DNA from: Ichthyenterobacterium magnum
GTDB lineage: Bacteria; Bacteroidota; Bacteroidia; Flavobacteriales; Flavobacteriaceae
Direction: 5' to 3'
Length of the DNA: 64,000 bases
Assembly: GCF_003610635.1 (NCBI RefSeq)
Contig: NZ_RAQJ01000006.1
Location: 1 to 64,000 of the forward strand
Made by a program: the position numbers and the translations under genes. The notes beneath the pieces were generated by a model, which was not told where the DNA came from, searched no databases, and saw only the letters and a list, made by a program, of their open reading frames with translations. Shown in pieces: positions 45,126 through 53,359 of the stretch (the first letter of the stretch is position 1; each line of letters opens with the position of its first letter).

Positions 45126-46364
45126 GTGTTTTTGTTATTTCTATGTTTTATAGAAATGCATACATATTGTCAAGAAAAAGAAACTACAGCTTTCTTTATT
45201 ACTTCAGAAATTTTAATAGGAGAAACTCTTGAAGCCAATACAAATTTTCCAGAAACAAACTTACAAAAGGCTTTTGTTTTAAACCTTGGTAAATATCATT
45301 TTAGTAATGAAAAAGAATGGTATTATAGATTAAAATATCCTAAAACAGGAATTTCTCTAGCCATAATAGATTTTGGTAATACTCAAAAAATAGGCAAAGC
45401 ATATACTATAATGCCATTTATTGAATTTGGTCTATTTAGAAAAAAAAGTCAACGTTGGAACTTATTTTTGGGTGCTGGTGGATCCTATATGGACACTCAA
45501 TTTGATGCTACCACAAATGCAAACAACCAAGCCATAACCACAAAGTTAAATTGGTCTTTTAGATCATTTATGTATTATGATATTTATAAAAACAAAAAAA
45601 TTAATTGGCGATTAGGTTTAGGTTACTTTCATCATTCAAATGGGCATACTCGTTTACCAAACCAAGGGCTTAATTCGATATTAGCAAGTGTTTCAGCTCA
45701 GATTAACACAAAACCAAAGACAAATAAAACTCTTGAAAATCCTATAAAAATTAAAACACACCAAACCTACTTTTCTATAAGAGCTGGTGTTGGTCAGAAT
45801 GTATTGTCAGAAACTTTTAACGCTAAGAGAGAAGTATTTTCTGTAGCTATTTCAGCAGGTAAAATAATAAATAAAACCTTTAAACTTGGTGGCGGTTTAT
45901 ATTACCGATATTATGAAAACTATTATGACTATATAAAAAAAAGCGAATACTTAATTGAAGAACAAGTACCACATTTTAGAGATAACCCTTATAAATATGC
46001 AACAAATTATGGTATTTTTGGTTCAGCAGAGTTATTACTAGATCACTTTGGTTTTGAATTTGATATTGGTATTAGTTTTTATAAACCTTTTTATAAAATT
46101 GACTGGCAACTTAATCAAGGATATTCTTTTCAAAATGCAAATGGAGAAACCATTGAAGTACTAGGAGAACTTAATTCTTATTATAAATTAAAAAAAACAG
46201 TGCCAATAAGAGCTGGTCTCAAATATTATTTGTTTTCAAACAATACATGTCCAAAACATAACTTATATATTGCTGCACATATAAATGCAAATCTAGGTCA
46301 AGCAGATTTTACCGAGTTAAGCTTAGGTTATGTATATAGATTAAATCTTAAAAATAAAGAATGA
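45126..46364 (+). CDS. Acyloxyacyl hydrolase (PagL-like lipid A deacylase family)
   Basis: A 412-residue predicted outer-membrane barrel with a short signal peptide (FLLFLCFIEMHTYCQ) after a GTG start. The hallmark is YFHHSNGHTRLPNQGLNSI near residues 167-185, matching the PagL His-Ser-Asn active-site motif. Surrounding strands (WNLFLGAGGSYMDT, INWRLGLGYFHHSNG, FKLGGGLYYRYYENYYD) and the terminal LSLGYVYRLNLKNKE fit a barrel. It is about twice the length of proteobacterial PagL; the extra C-terminal half looks like more barrel. Probably removes a 3-O-acyl chain from lipid A or related lipids; the substrate here is not shown. It overlaps the next gene by 4 bp. Confidence 0.83.
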   Translation: MFLLFLCFIEMHTYCQEKETTAFFITSEILIGETLEANTNFPETNLQKAFVLNLGKYHFSNEKEWYYRLKYPKTGISLAIIDFGNTQKIGKAYTIMPFIEFGLFRKKSQRWNLFLGAGGSYMDTQFDATTNANNQAITTKLNWSFRSFMYYDIYKNKKINWRLGLGYFHHSNGHTRLPNQGLNSILASVSAQINTKPKTNKTLENPIKIKTHQTYFSIRAGVGQNVLSETFNAKREVFSVAISAGKIINKTFKLGGGLYYRYYENYYDYIKKSEYLIEEQVPHFRDNPYKYATNYGIFGSAELLLDHFGFEFDIGISFYKPFYKIDWQLNQGYSFQNANGETIEVLGELNSYYKLKKTVPIRAGLKYYLFSNNTCPKHNLYIAAHINANLGQADFTELSLGYVYRLNLKNKE

Positions 46365-46909
46365 TAACTGATAAATTGTATGCTCTTAAATTTCCGATAG
46401 GTGAATTTAAAACTCCAGAAATTATTACTAGTAATCAAATAGAAACTTGGATTGAAGATATTGAGCGTTTTCCAGAAGAAGTAGAAAACACAACAAAAAA
46501 ATTAAGCCAAGAAGAGTTAAACTGGGTTTATAGACCTAATGGCTGGAATATAAAACAGGTAGTACATCATTGTGCAGATAGTCACATGAATAGCATTATT
46601 AGATTTAAACTAGCTTTAACTGAAGACTCACCAACTATTAGACCTTATTTTGAAGACCGTTGGGCAATGTTAGTTGATAATAATGATAATGATTTATCAA
46701 GTACTTTGTTGCTCTTAAAAGGGCTTCACGCAAAACTAGGCAAGCTATTAAGAAGCATTAAAGAGAGTGAATTGTCAAGCGAATTTATACACCCAGAATA
46801 CGGCAAACGTTTTAGACTAGATGAAACTATAGGTGTTTATGCATGGCACGGCAATCATCATTTAGCTCACATTAAACAAGCTTTAAAATATAAAGGTAAA
46901 TTTATATAA
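46361..46909 (+). CDS. YfiT-like bacillithiol transferase (DinB superfamily)
   Basis: A 182-residue four-helix DinB-fold protein. It starts LYALKFPIGEFKTPEIIT and has the metal-site segments VVHHCADSHMNSIIRFKLALTE (around residue 69) and AWHGNHHLAHI (around residue 162), all strongly like Bacillus subtilis YfiT. YfiT-type proteins are annotated as metal-dependent hydrolases or bacillithiol S-transferases that attach the thiol to xenobiotics. No bacillithiol-synthesis gene is in view. ATGA overlap with the PagL-like gene implies translational coupling. Confidence 0.93.
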   Translation: MITDKLYALKFPIGEFKTPEIITSNQIETWIEDIERFPEEVENTTKKLSQEELNWVYRPNGWNIKQVVHHCADSHMNSIIRFKLALTEDSPTIRPYFEDRWAMLVDNNDNDLSSTLLLLKGLHAKLGKLLRSIKESELSSEFIHPEYGKRFRLDETIGVYAWHGNHHLAHIKQALKYKGKFI

Positions 46910-46918
46910 CTTTACCAT

Positions 46919-47287
46919 ATGCAATTTTTAAATAAAAAATACACATTAATAGCTACGCTAGTATTAGTGGCAAGCCTTATTTCTTTTTCAGGTTTTGCAA
47001 ATACACCAACTACATCAATAATAAAAACCGAATTAGTTGTATCTACTTTTAAAAATGATAAAAAAGCGATTAATTATTTTGATGCTTTAAAGTCAAACAA
47101 AGCACAACCTTTTAATCATTTCTATTCTTTAAGTTTTAAATCTGCATTAATCAATTATCAAAAACTTAAAACCAAAAGCTACTCTATTTTAAAAGTAAAT
47201 TTTTTGACTTATAAATCTAAAATTGAATTAACAGTTTTAGGCTTTTCTTCATTCAAAAAAGATAATCAATCATTCTCCATCAGATAA
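46919..47287 (+). CDS. Small exported protein of unknown function (122 aa)
   Basis: Starts MQFLNKKYTLIATLVLVASLISFSGFANTPTT, a signal peptide with probable cleavage after GFA. The mature ~95 residues are basic (FKNDKKAINYFDALKSNKAQPFNHFYSLSFKSALINYQKLKTK) with no cysteines and no motif I recognise. It is 9 bp after the YfiT-like gene on the same strand. Real-gene evidence is the signal peptide and spacing; function unknown. Confidence 0.72.
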   Translation: MQFLNKKYTLIATLVLVASLISFSGFANTPTTSIIKTELVVSTFKNDKKAINYFDALKSNKAQPFNHFYSLSFKSALINYQKLKTKSYSILKVNFLTYKSKIELTVLGFSSFKKDNQSFSIR

Positions 47288-47363
47288 TCACTTCTATCTA
47301 TTTACAAAACCTTTATTAATGGTGAACATCATATTAAATGATGCTTCACAAAATTGATTATTC

Positions 47364-47540
47364 ATGAAAATAAAAAAAGTATTAAGGCTCATTGCCTTAG
47401 TCTTCTTTATTGCTATTGCTTCAATAATACCTGTTCCTATAACATTTTATAAAAAAGATAATTTACCAAAACATCTTATTGAGCAATTAGAAACAAAGGA
47501 AGAAGATTCTGAAGAAGACAATATAAAAGAGTTGTTTTGA
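47364..47540 (+). CDS. Small single-pass membrane protein (58 aa)
   Basis: ATG at 47364 gives 58 codons: a basic start (MKIKKVLRLI), one hydrophobic segment (ALVFFIAIASIIPVPITF), then a highly acidic tail (QLETKEEDSEEDNIKELF). The arrangement (basic, TM, acidic) and the neat fit between two genes argue that it is real. Topology would leave the tail outside the cytoplasm or, if the segment is a signal anchor, inside. No homologue recalled; function unknown. Confidence 0.65.
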   Translation: MKIKKVLRLIALVFFIAIASIIPVPITFYKKDNLPKHLIEQLETKEEDSEEDNIKELF

Positions 47541-47593
47541 CATGCGTATAAAAACAATTACCTTAGTTAACTCATTTTTTTTACAAATTACAG

Positions 47594-48034
47594 ATGACAG
47601 ATAAATTTTTACAAGCAGCCATAGACGAAGCAAAAAAGGGTTATAATGAAGGTGGCATCCCAATTGGCTCTGTAATCGTTTATAAAAACAAAATTATTGG
47701 TCGCGGTCACAATAAACGCGTACAAAATGGGTCTGCAATTTTACATGGCGAAATGGATGCTCTAGAAAACACTGGCAGACTAAAGGCATCTGTTTATAAA
47801 GAATGTACATTATACACAACGCTATCACCTTGCTCAATGTGTTCTGGCACAATCTTACTCTATGGTATCCCTAAAGTTGTTATTGGTGAAAACAAAACTT
47901 TTATGGGCGAAGAAACACTTTTAAAATCAAGAGGTGTAGAACTCATTATTGCCAACAATCAAGAATGCCAAGATTTGATGACAAAATTTATTGCTGAAAA
48001 ACCAGATTTATGGAATGAGGATATTGGTGAATAA
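47594..48034 (+). CDS. Nucleoside/cytosine deaminase
   Basis: A 146-residue zinc hydrolase of the cytidine deaminase-like superfamily. Zinc ligands and catalytic Glu are in HGEMDA (His51, Glu53) and PCSMC (Cys80, Cys83). The sequence around GGIPIGSVIVY, GRGHNKRVQNGSAILHGE, LENTGRL, LYTTLSPCSMC, YGIPKVVIGEN and DLWNEDIGE follows, as I recall it, the fungal cytosine deaminase Fcy1 very closely, more so than TadA. It would convert cytosine to uracil for pyrimidine salvage. A tRNA adenosine deaminase role is unlikely given the short C-terminus and motif spacing. Confidence 0.9.
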   Translation: MTDKFLQAAIDEAKKGYNEGGIPIGSVIVYKNKIIGRGHNKRVQNGSAILHGEMDALENTGRLKASVYKECTLYTTLSPCSMCSGTILLYGIPKVVIGENKTFMGEETLLKSRGVELIIANNQECQDLMTKFIAEKPDLWNEDIGE

Positions 48035-48048
48035 ATAATCTTTAAAAC

Positions 48049-49827
48049 TTACATGCGCTCAGGAACGTTAATTCCTAACAAGCCAAATGCATTTTTTATA
48101 ATGTTTGCTACTGTACTTGACAACTGAACTCTAAATACTTTTTCATTAACATTATCTGCACCAAGTATAGATACATTTTGATAAAATGAATTAAACTCTT
48201 TTACCAAATCATAAGTATAGTTTGCAATTAATGCAGGACTATAATGCTCTGCAGCGTTTTTTATTACTTCAGGAAACAATTGTATTTGTTTTAAAAGTTC
48301 TTTCTCTTTTGTATGAAGTGATAGATCTGAAGCATTAAATGTTGCCTCTAGATCTGCTTTGCGTAAAATAGATTGTATTCTTGCGTAAGTATATTGAATA
48401 AAAGGGCCTGTATTACCTTGAAAATCTACAGACTCTTTTGGGTCAAATAAAATTCGTTTTCTAGGGTCAACTTTTAATATATAATATTTTAATGCGCCTA
48501 AACCAATGGTTTTATATAACTCCAGCTTTTCAGCATCAGAATAACCATCAAGCTTACCAAGTTCTTTAGAAATCTCTCCAGCTGTGTTAGCCATTTCGTC
48601 AATTAAATCATCGGCATCAACAACAGTTCCCTCTCTACTCTTCATTTTTCCTGAAGGCAAATCAACCATTCCGTAACTTAAATGATATAAGTTTTCTGCC
48701 CAATCAAAACCAAGTTTTTTAATAATTAAAAACAACACTTTAAAATGATATTCTTGCTCATTACCAACAGTATAAACCATACCGCCAACATCAGGAAAAT
48801 CTTTAACACGCTGTATAGCTGTACCAATATCTTGCGTCATGTATACTGCAGTTCCGTCAGAACGCAATACAATTTTCTCATCCAAACCATCTTCAGTTAA
48901 ATCACACCAAACCGAACCATCTTCTTTCTTAAAAAACACACCAGACTTTAAGCCTTCTGCAACAAACTCTTTTCCTAATAAATAGGTTTCACTTTCGTAA
49001 TATAAAGTATCAAAATCTACTCCTAAGTTTTTATAAGTGATATCAAAACCATCATAAACCCATTGATTCATCGTTTTCCAAAGCGATACAACTTCATCAT
49101 CTCCAGCTTCCCATTTTAAAAGCATCTGCTGAGCTTCTAATAAAATTGGAGCTTGTTTTTTTGCGTCTTCTTCAGTACGACCCTGAGCAATTAACTCTTG
49201 AATTTCCTTTTTATATTCTTGGTCAAACTTTACATAATAATTACCTACAAGCTTATCACCTTTTAGTCCTGTACTTTCTGGAGTTTCGTTATTCCCAAAA
49301 CGTTTCCAAGCCAACATACTTTTACAAATATGAATACCTCTATCGTTTATAATTTGTGTTTTATAAACATTCTTACCAGAGGCTTTTAAAATCTCTGAAA
49401 CACTATAACCTAACAAGTTATTTCTAACATGCCCAAGATGTAAAGGCTTGTTTGTGTTTGGTGAAGAATACTCTACCATTACTGACTTATCATCAGCATT
49501 TGGCACTACAAAACCATACGATTTATTATCTTTTATTTCATTAAAAAAGTCAAGATAATAAGCATCAATAATTTCTATATTTAAAAACCCTTTTACAACA
49601 TTAAAGGCTTTTACAGCTTCTGCATTAGCAACCAAATATTGTCCAATTTGCTCTCCTATTTGCACAGGGTTTCCTTTAACAACACGTAACATAGGAAACA
49701 CAACAACTGTTATATCTCCTGCAAACTCTCTACGAGTCGCTTGAAACTCTACAGTTTCTAATTCAGCATTAAAAATTGCTTTTACAGCTTGTTTTACGTG
49801 ATGTGCTAAAGTCTCTTGGAGATTCAT
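48049..49827 (-). CDS. argS: Arginine--tRNA ligase
   Basis: Class I synthetase charging tRNA-Arg. The 592 residues include the N-terminal Arg-tRNA recognition domain, the HIGH motif in EYSSPNTNKPLHLGHVRNN near residue 125, GMVDLPSGKMKSREGTVVDADDL (KMSK-like loop), and a C-terminal DALR anticodon-binding domain (TGPFIQYTYARIQSILRK...ALIANYTYDLVKEFNSFYQ). The end at INVPERM is standard. It is convergent with the deaminase gene (14-bp gap) and has a TAnnTTTG box 21 nt upstream. Confidence 0.98.
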   Translation of the reverse strand: MNLQETLAHHVKQAVKAIFNAELETVEFQATRREFAGDITVVVFPMLRVVKGNPVQIGEQIGQYLVANAEAVKAFNVVKGFLNIEIIDAYYLDFFNEIKDNKSYGFVVPNADDKSVMVEYSSPNTNKPLHLGHVRNNLLGYSVSEILKASGKNVYKTQIINDRGIHICKSMLAWKRFGNNETPESTGLKGDKLVGNYYVKFDQEYKKEIQELIAQGRTEEDAKKQAPILLEAQQMLLKWEAGDDEVVSLWKTMNQWVYDGFDITYKNLGVDFDTLYYESETYLLGKEFVAEGLKSGVFFKKEDGSVWCDLTEDGLDEKIVLRSDGTAVYMTQDIGTAIQRVKDFPDVGGMVYTVGNEQEYHFKVLFLIIKKLGFDWAENLYHLSYGMVDLPSGKMKSREGTVVDADDLIDEMANTAGEISKELGKLDGYSDAEKLELYKTIGLGALKYYILKVDPRKRILFDPKESVDFQGNTGPFIQYTYARIQSILRKADLEATFNASDLSLHTKEKELLKQIQLFPEVIKNAAEHYSPALIANYTYDLVKEFNSFYQNVSILGADNVNEKVFRVQLSSTVANIIKNAFGLLGINVPERM

Positions 49828-50252
49828 TAAGTGTATAATTTAAGTGTGCAAAGATAAGATTTTTATTCTTTTTTTGTAATCAAAATACAATCTCATAATT
49901 ATCTTATTAAAAAACATAAGATACTGAAAACAAGTGTTTTAATTGCTACATGCATTTCATCGACAAAAGTGTAGTTTTTCTATGTTTTTTACCTTTTATC
50001 GATATAGCATTTTTTTTATCGAATTCATCTATCACTTTATCTAATTTTTAGGTAATAAAACCTATAAATTAGCTTTTCATGAGTCTTTTATTGATTTTTG
50101 GTAAGCTATTAATCAAAGTCCCAAACGTTGATGATACTTAATATTCAACCTTTAACAGGATTGTTATTGTATTTTGCATTCTTGCTTATCCTCTCCCTCA
50201 AGGTAAGTTTGCGTTCAAACGGCATTACAATTTGTAACATAACTAAAGAACT
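49828..50252. other. Divergent intergenic region, argS / TPR histidine kinase
   Basis: 425 bp, AT-rich. It contains the argS -7 box (minus strand, 49856-49849), a one-mismatch hairpin (ctaatttttaggt / acctataaattag, 50041-50072) and a 41-codon ORF (50131-50256) overlapping the kinase start. No other gene recognised. Confidence 0.6.
49849..49856 (-). promoter_or_regulatory. -7 element for argS
   Basis: TATCTTTG on the minus strand, 21 nt before the argS ATG at 49827. Predicted leader about 16-18 nt. Confidence 0.5.
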
Positions 50253-50256
50253 ATGA
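50131..50256 (+). CDS. Possible 41-codon ORF coupled to the histidine kinase
   Basis: ATG at 50131 opens 41 codons with a hydrophobic core (GLLLYFAFLLILSLKV) and stops with TGA overlapping the kinase ATG in an ATGA junction. It could be a membrane peptide or a leader that couples translation. With so short an ORF, chance is a serious alternative; no homologue recalled. Confidence 0.25.
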   Translation: MILNIQPLTGLLLYFAFLLILSLKVSLRSNGITICNITKEL

Positions 50257-52307
50257 AACAGTTAATTACTTTAGCTGTTTTATGTTCTGCTCTTTTTTGT
50301 TTTTCGCAAACAAACGAGATAGATAGTCTTGCCATACAATTAGCATATCAAAAACAAGATTCTACCAAAGTAGATACGTCTTTGCATTTGATAAAAGCTT
50401 TGTATAAAGCAAACGATTTCACAAAAGCACTATTGTACATTAACCAAACCGAACGTCTTTCAAAATCTTTAAACTACACTCAAGGTATTGCAGACGTAAA
50501 CTACCACAAAGCTTTAATATACTCACAAAGAGACGATTACTACAATGCTATAGATGGTTATAATAAATCACGAAAATATTACAAACAGCTAAAAGACACT
50601 TTAGGGATTGCTAAGGTTAATAATAGCATTGGTCTTATAGAAATTAAACGCGGTAATTATAGTGTTGGTTTAGAGCATTCACTTTCTGCCATTCAAACTT
50701 TTGAAAACAGAAACCTTCAAGACGAACTCAGCTCTGCCTATAACAACTTAGCCGAAGCTTATTACAATACACATCAAATTGATAAAGCTTTAGAGTTTAA
50801 TTTTAAAGCACTAAACGTAAGAGAACATTTAAGAGATAGTGCCGCAATAAAAACCTCAACAAAAAATATTGCTTTACTTTATTCTGAAAGAAAAGAACAC
50901 AGAAAAGCTATTGAGTACTACGAAAAAGTACTCGACTTATTAAACCCAGAAAAAGACCAAGTTTTAAAAGGTGAAATATTACCACGAATTGGTGATGAAC
51001 ATCTACAATTTAAAGACTACAATAAAGCTTCAATGTATTTGCTTGAAGGCTTAAAGTTTAATAGAGATACTAAAAATGAAGATGGTATATTAAGATCATT
51101 AAATTCTATTGGAAATTTAAACTTGCAACTAAAGAAAGTTAGGCTTGCAGAATTTCAACTAAATGAAGCTTATGCTTTGGCAAAAAAAATAAATAACAGA
51201 ACGGAGTTATTAAAAAGCTACAGATTACATAAAGAGCTCGATTCTACAAATGGAAGGTTTCAAAACGCATTTTTCTGGCAAAGCAAATACTACGACTTAA
51301 AAAACGAAATTGACGCAGAAAACCAACCAAAAATTCCAGTAAAGACAACCTCAATAAAAAATGAGCAAACTAATGACACAAAAGAGGATTTAGATAAAAT
51401 AAACCAAGAAAAAGAAACACTTAAAAATAATCAGCTTAAAAAATTAAAACTAATATCTTATATACTAGTTGGTGCCTTTATTGCTGTATTAACCATTTTA
51501 TTATTAATTTATTTAAAACGAAAAAGCACACTTAAATATAATGAGGAGCTTGAAAGAAGAAATCAAGAAATTCAACTTCAAAATGAGATATTCTCAAAGC
51601 AAACTCATGATTTAGAAGAAACCAATAAGGTAAAAGACAGGTTGTTCTCTATTGTGTCTCACGATTTAAAAGATTCTATTTCTTCAATAAAAGGTTTTAT
51701 TGATCTTTTAAGAGAAGATAGTATTTCTCGTGAAGAGTTTTATGATTTAGTCCCTGAGTTAAGTGAAAATGCAGATAATGCTTCTTCTCTTCTCTTTAAC
51801 CTATTAAATTGGTCTAAATCGCAAATGCAAAACCTAAAACCTAAACCAGAATTATTCAATATTCAGGATGTGTTTCATAATAAAATGTCTCTGGTTGAGC
51901 AAAAAGTAGAGCAAAAGCGTATTGTTTTAATAGATGAGTCTCATCGTGATTTTGTTTATGCAGATAAAAGCATGACAGAAATCGTTGTACAAAACCTACT
52001 AACCAATGCTGTAAAATTTAGTCGTGTTGGTGATATAATTACAATCTCAAATAGAGATTATAATGGTAAATCTTTAATTTGTGTAGAAGATACAGGTGTT
52101 GGTATTTCTAAAGACAATATTGACAAACTTTTTAACAACGGTACCTTCACAACAATAGGTACAAAAAACGAGAAAGGCACTGGCTTAGGACTTTCTATTT
52201 GTAAAGAATTAGTAGAACTAAACAATGGTCGTATTTGGGTAGAAAGTACTCTAAACGAAGGCAGTAAGTTTTATGTAGAACTTCCAAAAATTAAGCCAGC
52301 TGAGTAA
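50253..52307 (+). CDS. TPR-containing sensor histidine kinase
   Basis: 684 residues. A signal peptide (KQLITLAVLCSALFCFSQ) leads to a periplasmic region with about seven tetratricopeptide repeats (for example ALLYINQTERLSKSLNYTQGIADVNYHKALIY, SSAYNNLAEAYYNTHQIDKALEFNFKAL), a coiled linker, one TM near residues 398-420 (LISYILVGAFIAVLTILLLIYL), then HisKA with the phosphorylated His in SIVSHDLKDSISS (near 470) and a HATPase domain with NLLTNAVKFS, DTGVGIS and GTGLGLSI. No receiver or output domain is fused and no response regulator is adjacent, so its partner is elsewhere. The ligand of the TPR part is unknown. Confidence 0.95.
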   Translation: MKQLITLAVLCSALFCFSQTNEIDSLAIQLAYQKQDSTKVDTSLHLIKALYKANDFTKALLYINQTERLSKSLNYTQGIADVNYHKALIYSQRDDYYNAIDGYNKSRKYYKQLKDTLGIAKVNNSIGLIEIKRGNYSVGLEHSLSAIQTFENRNLQDELSSAYNNLAEAYYNTHQIDKALEFNFKALNVREHLRDSAAIKTSTKNIALLYSERKEHRKAIEYYEKVLDLLNPEKDQVLKGEILPRIGDEHLQFKDYNKASMYLLEGLKFNRDTKNEDGILRSLNSIGNLNLQLKKVRLAEFQLNEAYALAKKINNRTELLKSYRLHKELDSTNGRFQNAFFWQSKYYDLKNEIDAENQPKIPVKTTSIKNEQTNDTKEDLDKINQEKETLKNNQLKKLKLISYILVGAFIAVLTILLLIYLKRKSTLKYNEELERRNQEIQLQNEIFSKQTHDLEETNKVKDRLFSIVSHDLKDSISSIKGFIDLLREDSISREEFYDLVPELSENADNASSLLFNLLNWSKSQMQNLKPKPELFNIQDVFHNKMSLVEQKVEQKRIVLIDESHRDFVYADKSMTEIVVQNLLTNAVKFSRVGDIITISNRDYNGKSLICVEDTGVGISKDNIDKLFNNGTFTTIGTKNEKGTGLGLSICKELVELNNGRIWVESTLNEGSKFYVELPKIKPAE

Positions 52308-52314
52308 TTTTGAT

Positions 52315-53250
52315 TTAAGCTTTAGGCAAAAACACTTCAGCCATCATACAACGTGCACTTCCGCCACCACAAGCTTCAATTGTATCTAACGAGCTAGACA
52401 AAATCTCACAATGACTTTCAATAATCTTAATTTGTGCCTCGCTTAAACTATCATATGCAGCTTGACTCATAATTAAATATAGTTTATCATCTTTTCCTTT
52501 TACTTGTAACATATTACCAGCAAAATTATTGACTTGCTTTTCGTTTATAATAATGACTTGCTTACCATCTTCTTCAAGATGTTTAATCACATTTTTACGT
52601 TCTTTTTTATCATCAATACATTCTAAACAAATTACAGCAAAAGTTTCACCAAGACACATCATAACATTTGTATGGTATATGGCTTTACGTTTTCCATCAA
52701 CAGTTTGATTGGCCGTAAAAACAACTGGCGTATACTCAAAATCTTCACAAAACTCAATAAACAAATCTTCGTCTGCTCTTGGTGATAATGCGCAATATGC
52801 CTTTCTGTTTACACGGTCTAAAAGCAAACTCCCTGTTCCTTCAAGAAAAATAGATTCATCTTCGGCGCTTGTATAATCAACAATATTATTAATCTTAAAA
52901 CCAAGTTCTTCTAACTTAAATAAAACATCTTCGCGACGTTCATGTCTTCTATTTTCTGCAAACATTGGATACAAGCCAACATTACCATTCTCGTGAAACG
53001 AAATCCAGTTATTAGGAAAAATAGAATCTGGCGTATCATACTCTTTAGTGTCGTCTACAACTACAACATTCACGCCAATATTTCGCAATTTTTCTACATA
53101 AGCATCAAACTCTTGTTGTGCTTTTACATTTACAGTTTCTGGCAATAAATTATCAATTACTTTTTGATAATAATTATTTACAGCGGTTTGTTCATTCATC
53201 CTAAATCCTATAGGACGAATCATTAAAATTGTATTTGTAGTTTGTTGCAT
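52315..53250 (-). CDS. ctlX: Citrulline/arginine-modifying hydrolase, CtlX-like (amidinotransferase fold)
   Basis: From the ATG at 53250, 311 residues of the guanidino-group-modifying superfamily. Landmarks: TILMIRPIGFRMNEQTAVNNYYQ at the N-terminus, DSIFPNNWISFH with the substrate Asp, YHTNVMMCLGE with the catalytic His, and SSLDTIEACGGGSARCMMAEVF with the Cys nucleophile near the C-terminus. I recognise it as the family named citrulline utilization hydrolase CtlX. A TTG 7 codons upstream is rejected, since it lies in the -7 box. It is convergent with the kinase gene, 7 bp apart. Confidence 0.88.
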   Translation of the reverse strand: MQQTTNTILMIRPIGFRMNEQTAVNNYYQKVIDNLLPETVNVKAQQEFDAYVEKLRNIGVNVVVVDDTKEYDTPDSIFPNNWISFHENGNVGLYPMFAENRRHERREDVLFKLEELGFKINNIVDYTSAEDESIFLEGTGSLLLDRVNRKAYCALSPRADEDLFIEFCEDFEYTPVVFTANQTVDGKRKAIYHTNVMMCLGETFAVICLECIDDKKERKNVIKHLEEDGKQVIIINEKQVNNFAGNMLQVKGKDDKLYLIMSQAAYDSLSEAQIKIIESHCEILSSSLDTIEACGGGSARCMMAEVFLPKA

Positions 53251-53268
53251 TTTATATGTATTGAATTG

Positions 53269-53276
53269 CAAAATTA
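53269..53276 (-). promoter_or_regulatory. -7 element for ctlX
   Basis: TAATTTTG on the minus strand, 18 nt before the ATG at 53250, leader about 14 nt. It overlaps the in-frame TTG at 53271, which supports the ATG as start. Confidence 0.5.
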
Positions 53277-53359
53277 AGATTTTTAAAAAAGATGTTTAAT
53301 AGTTAGTCGAATAATTATTTATTATAATTTAATTAAGTTTGATGTATAATCATTTCATC

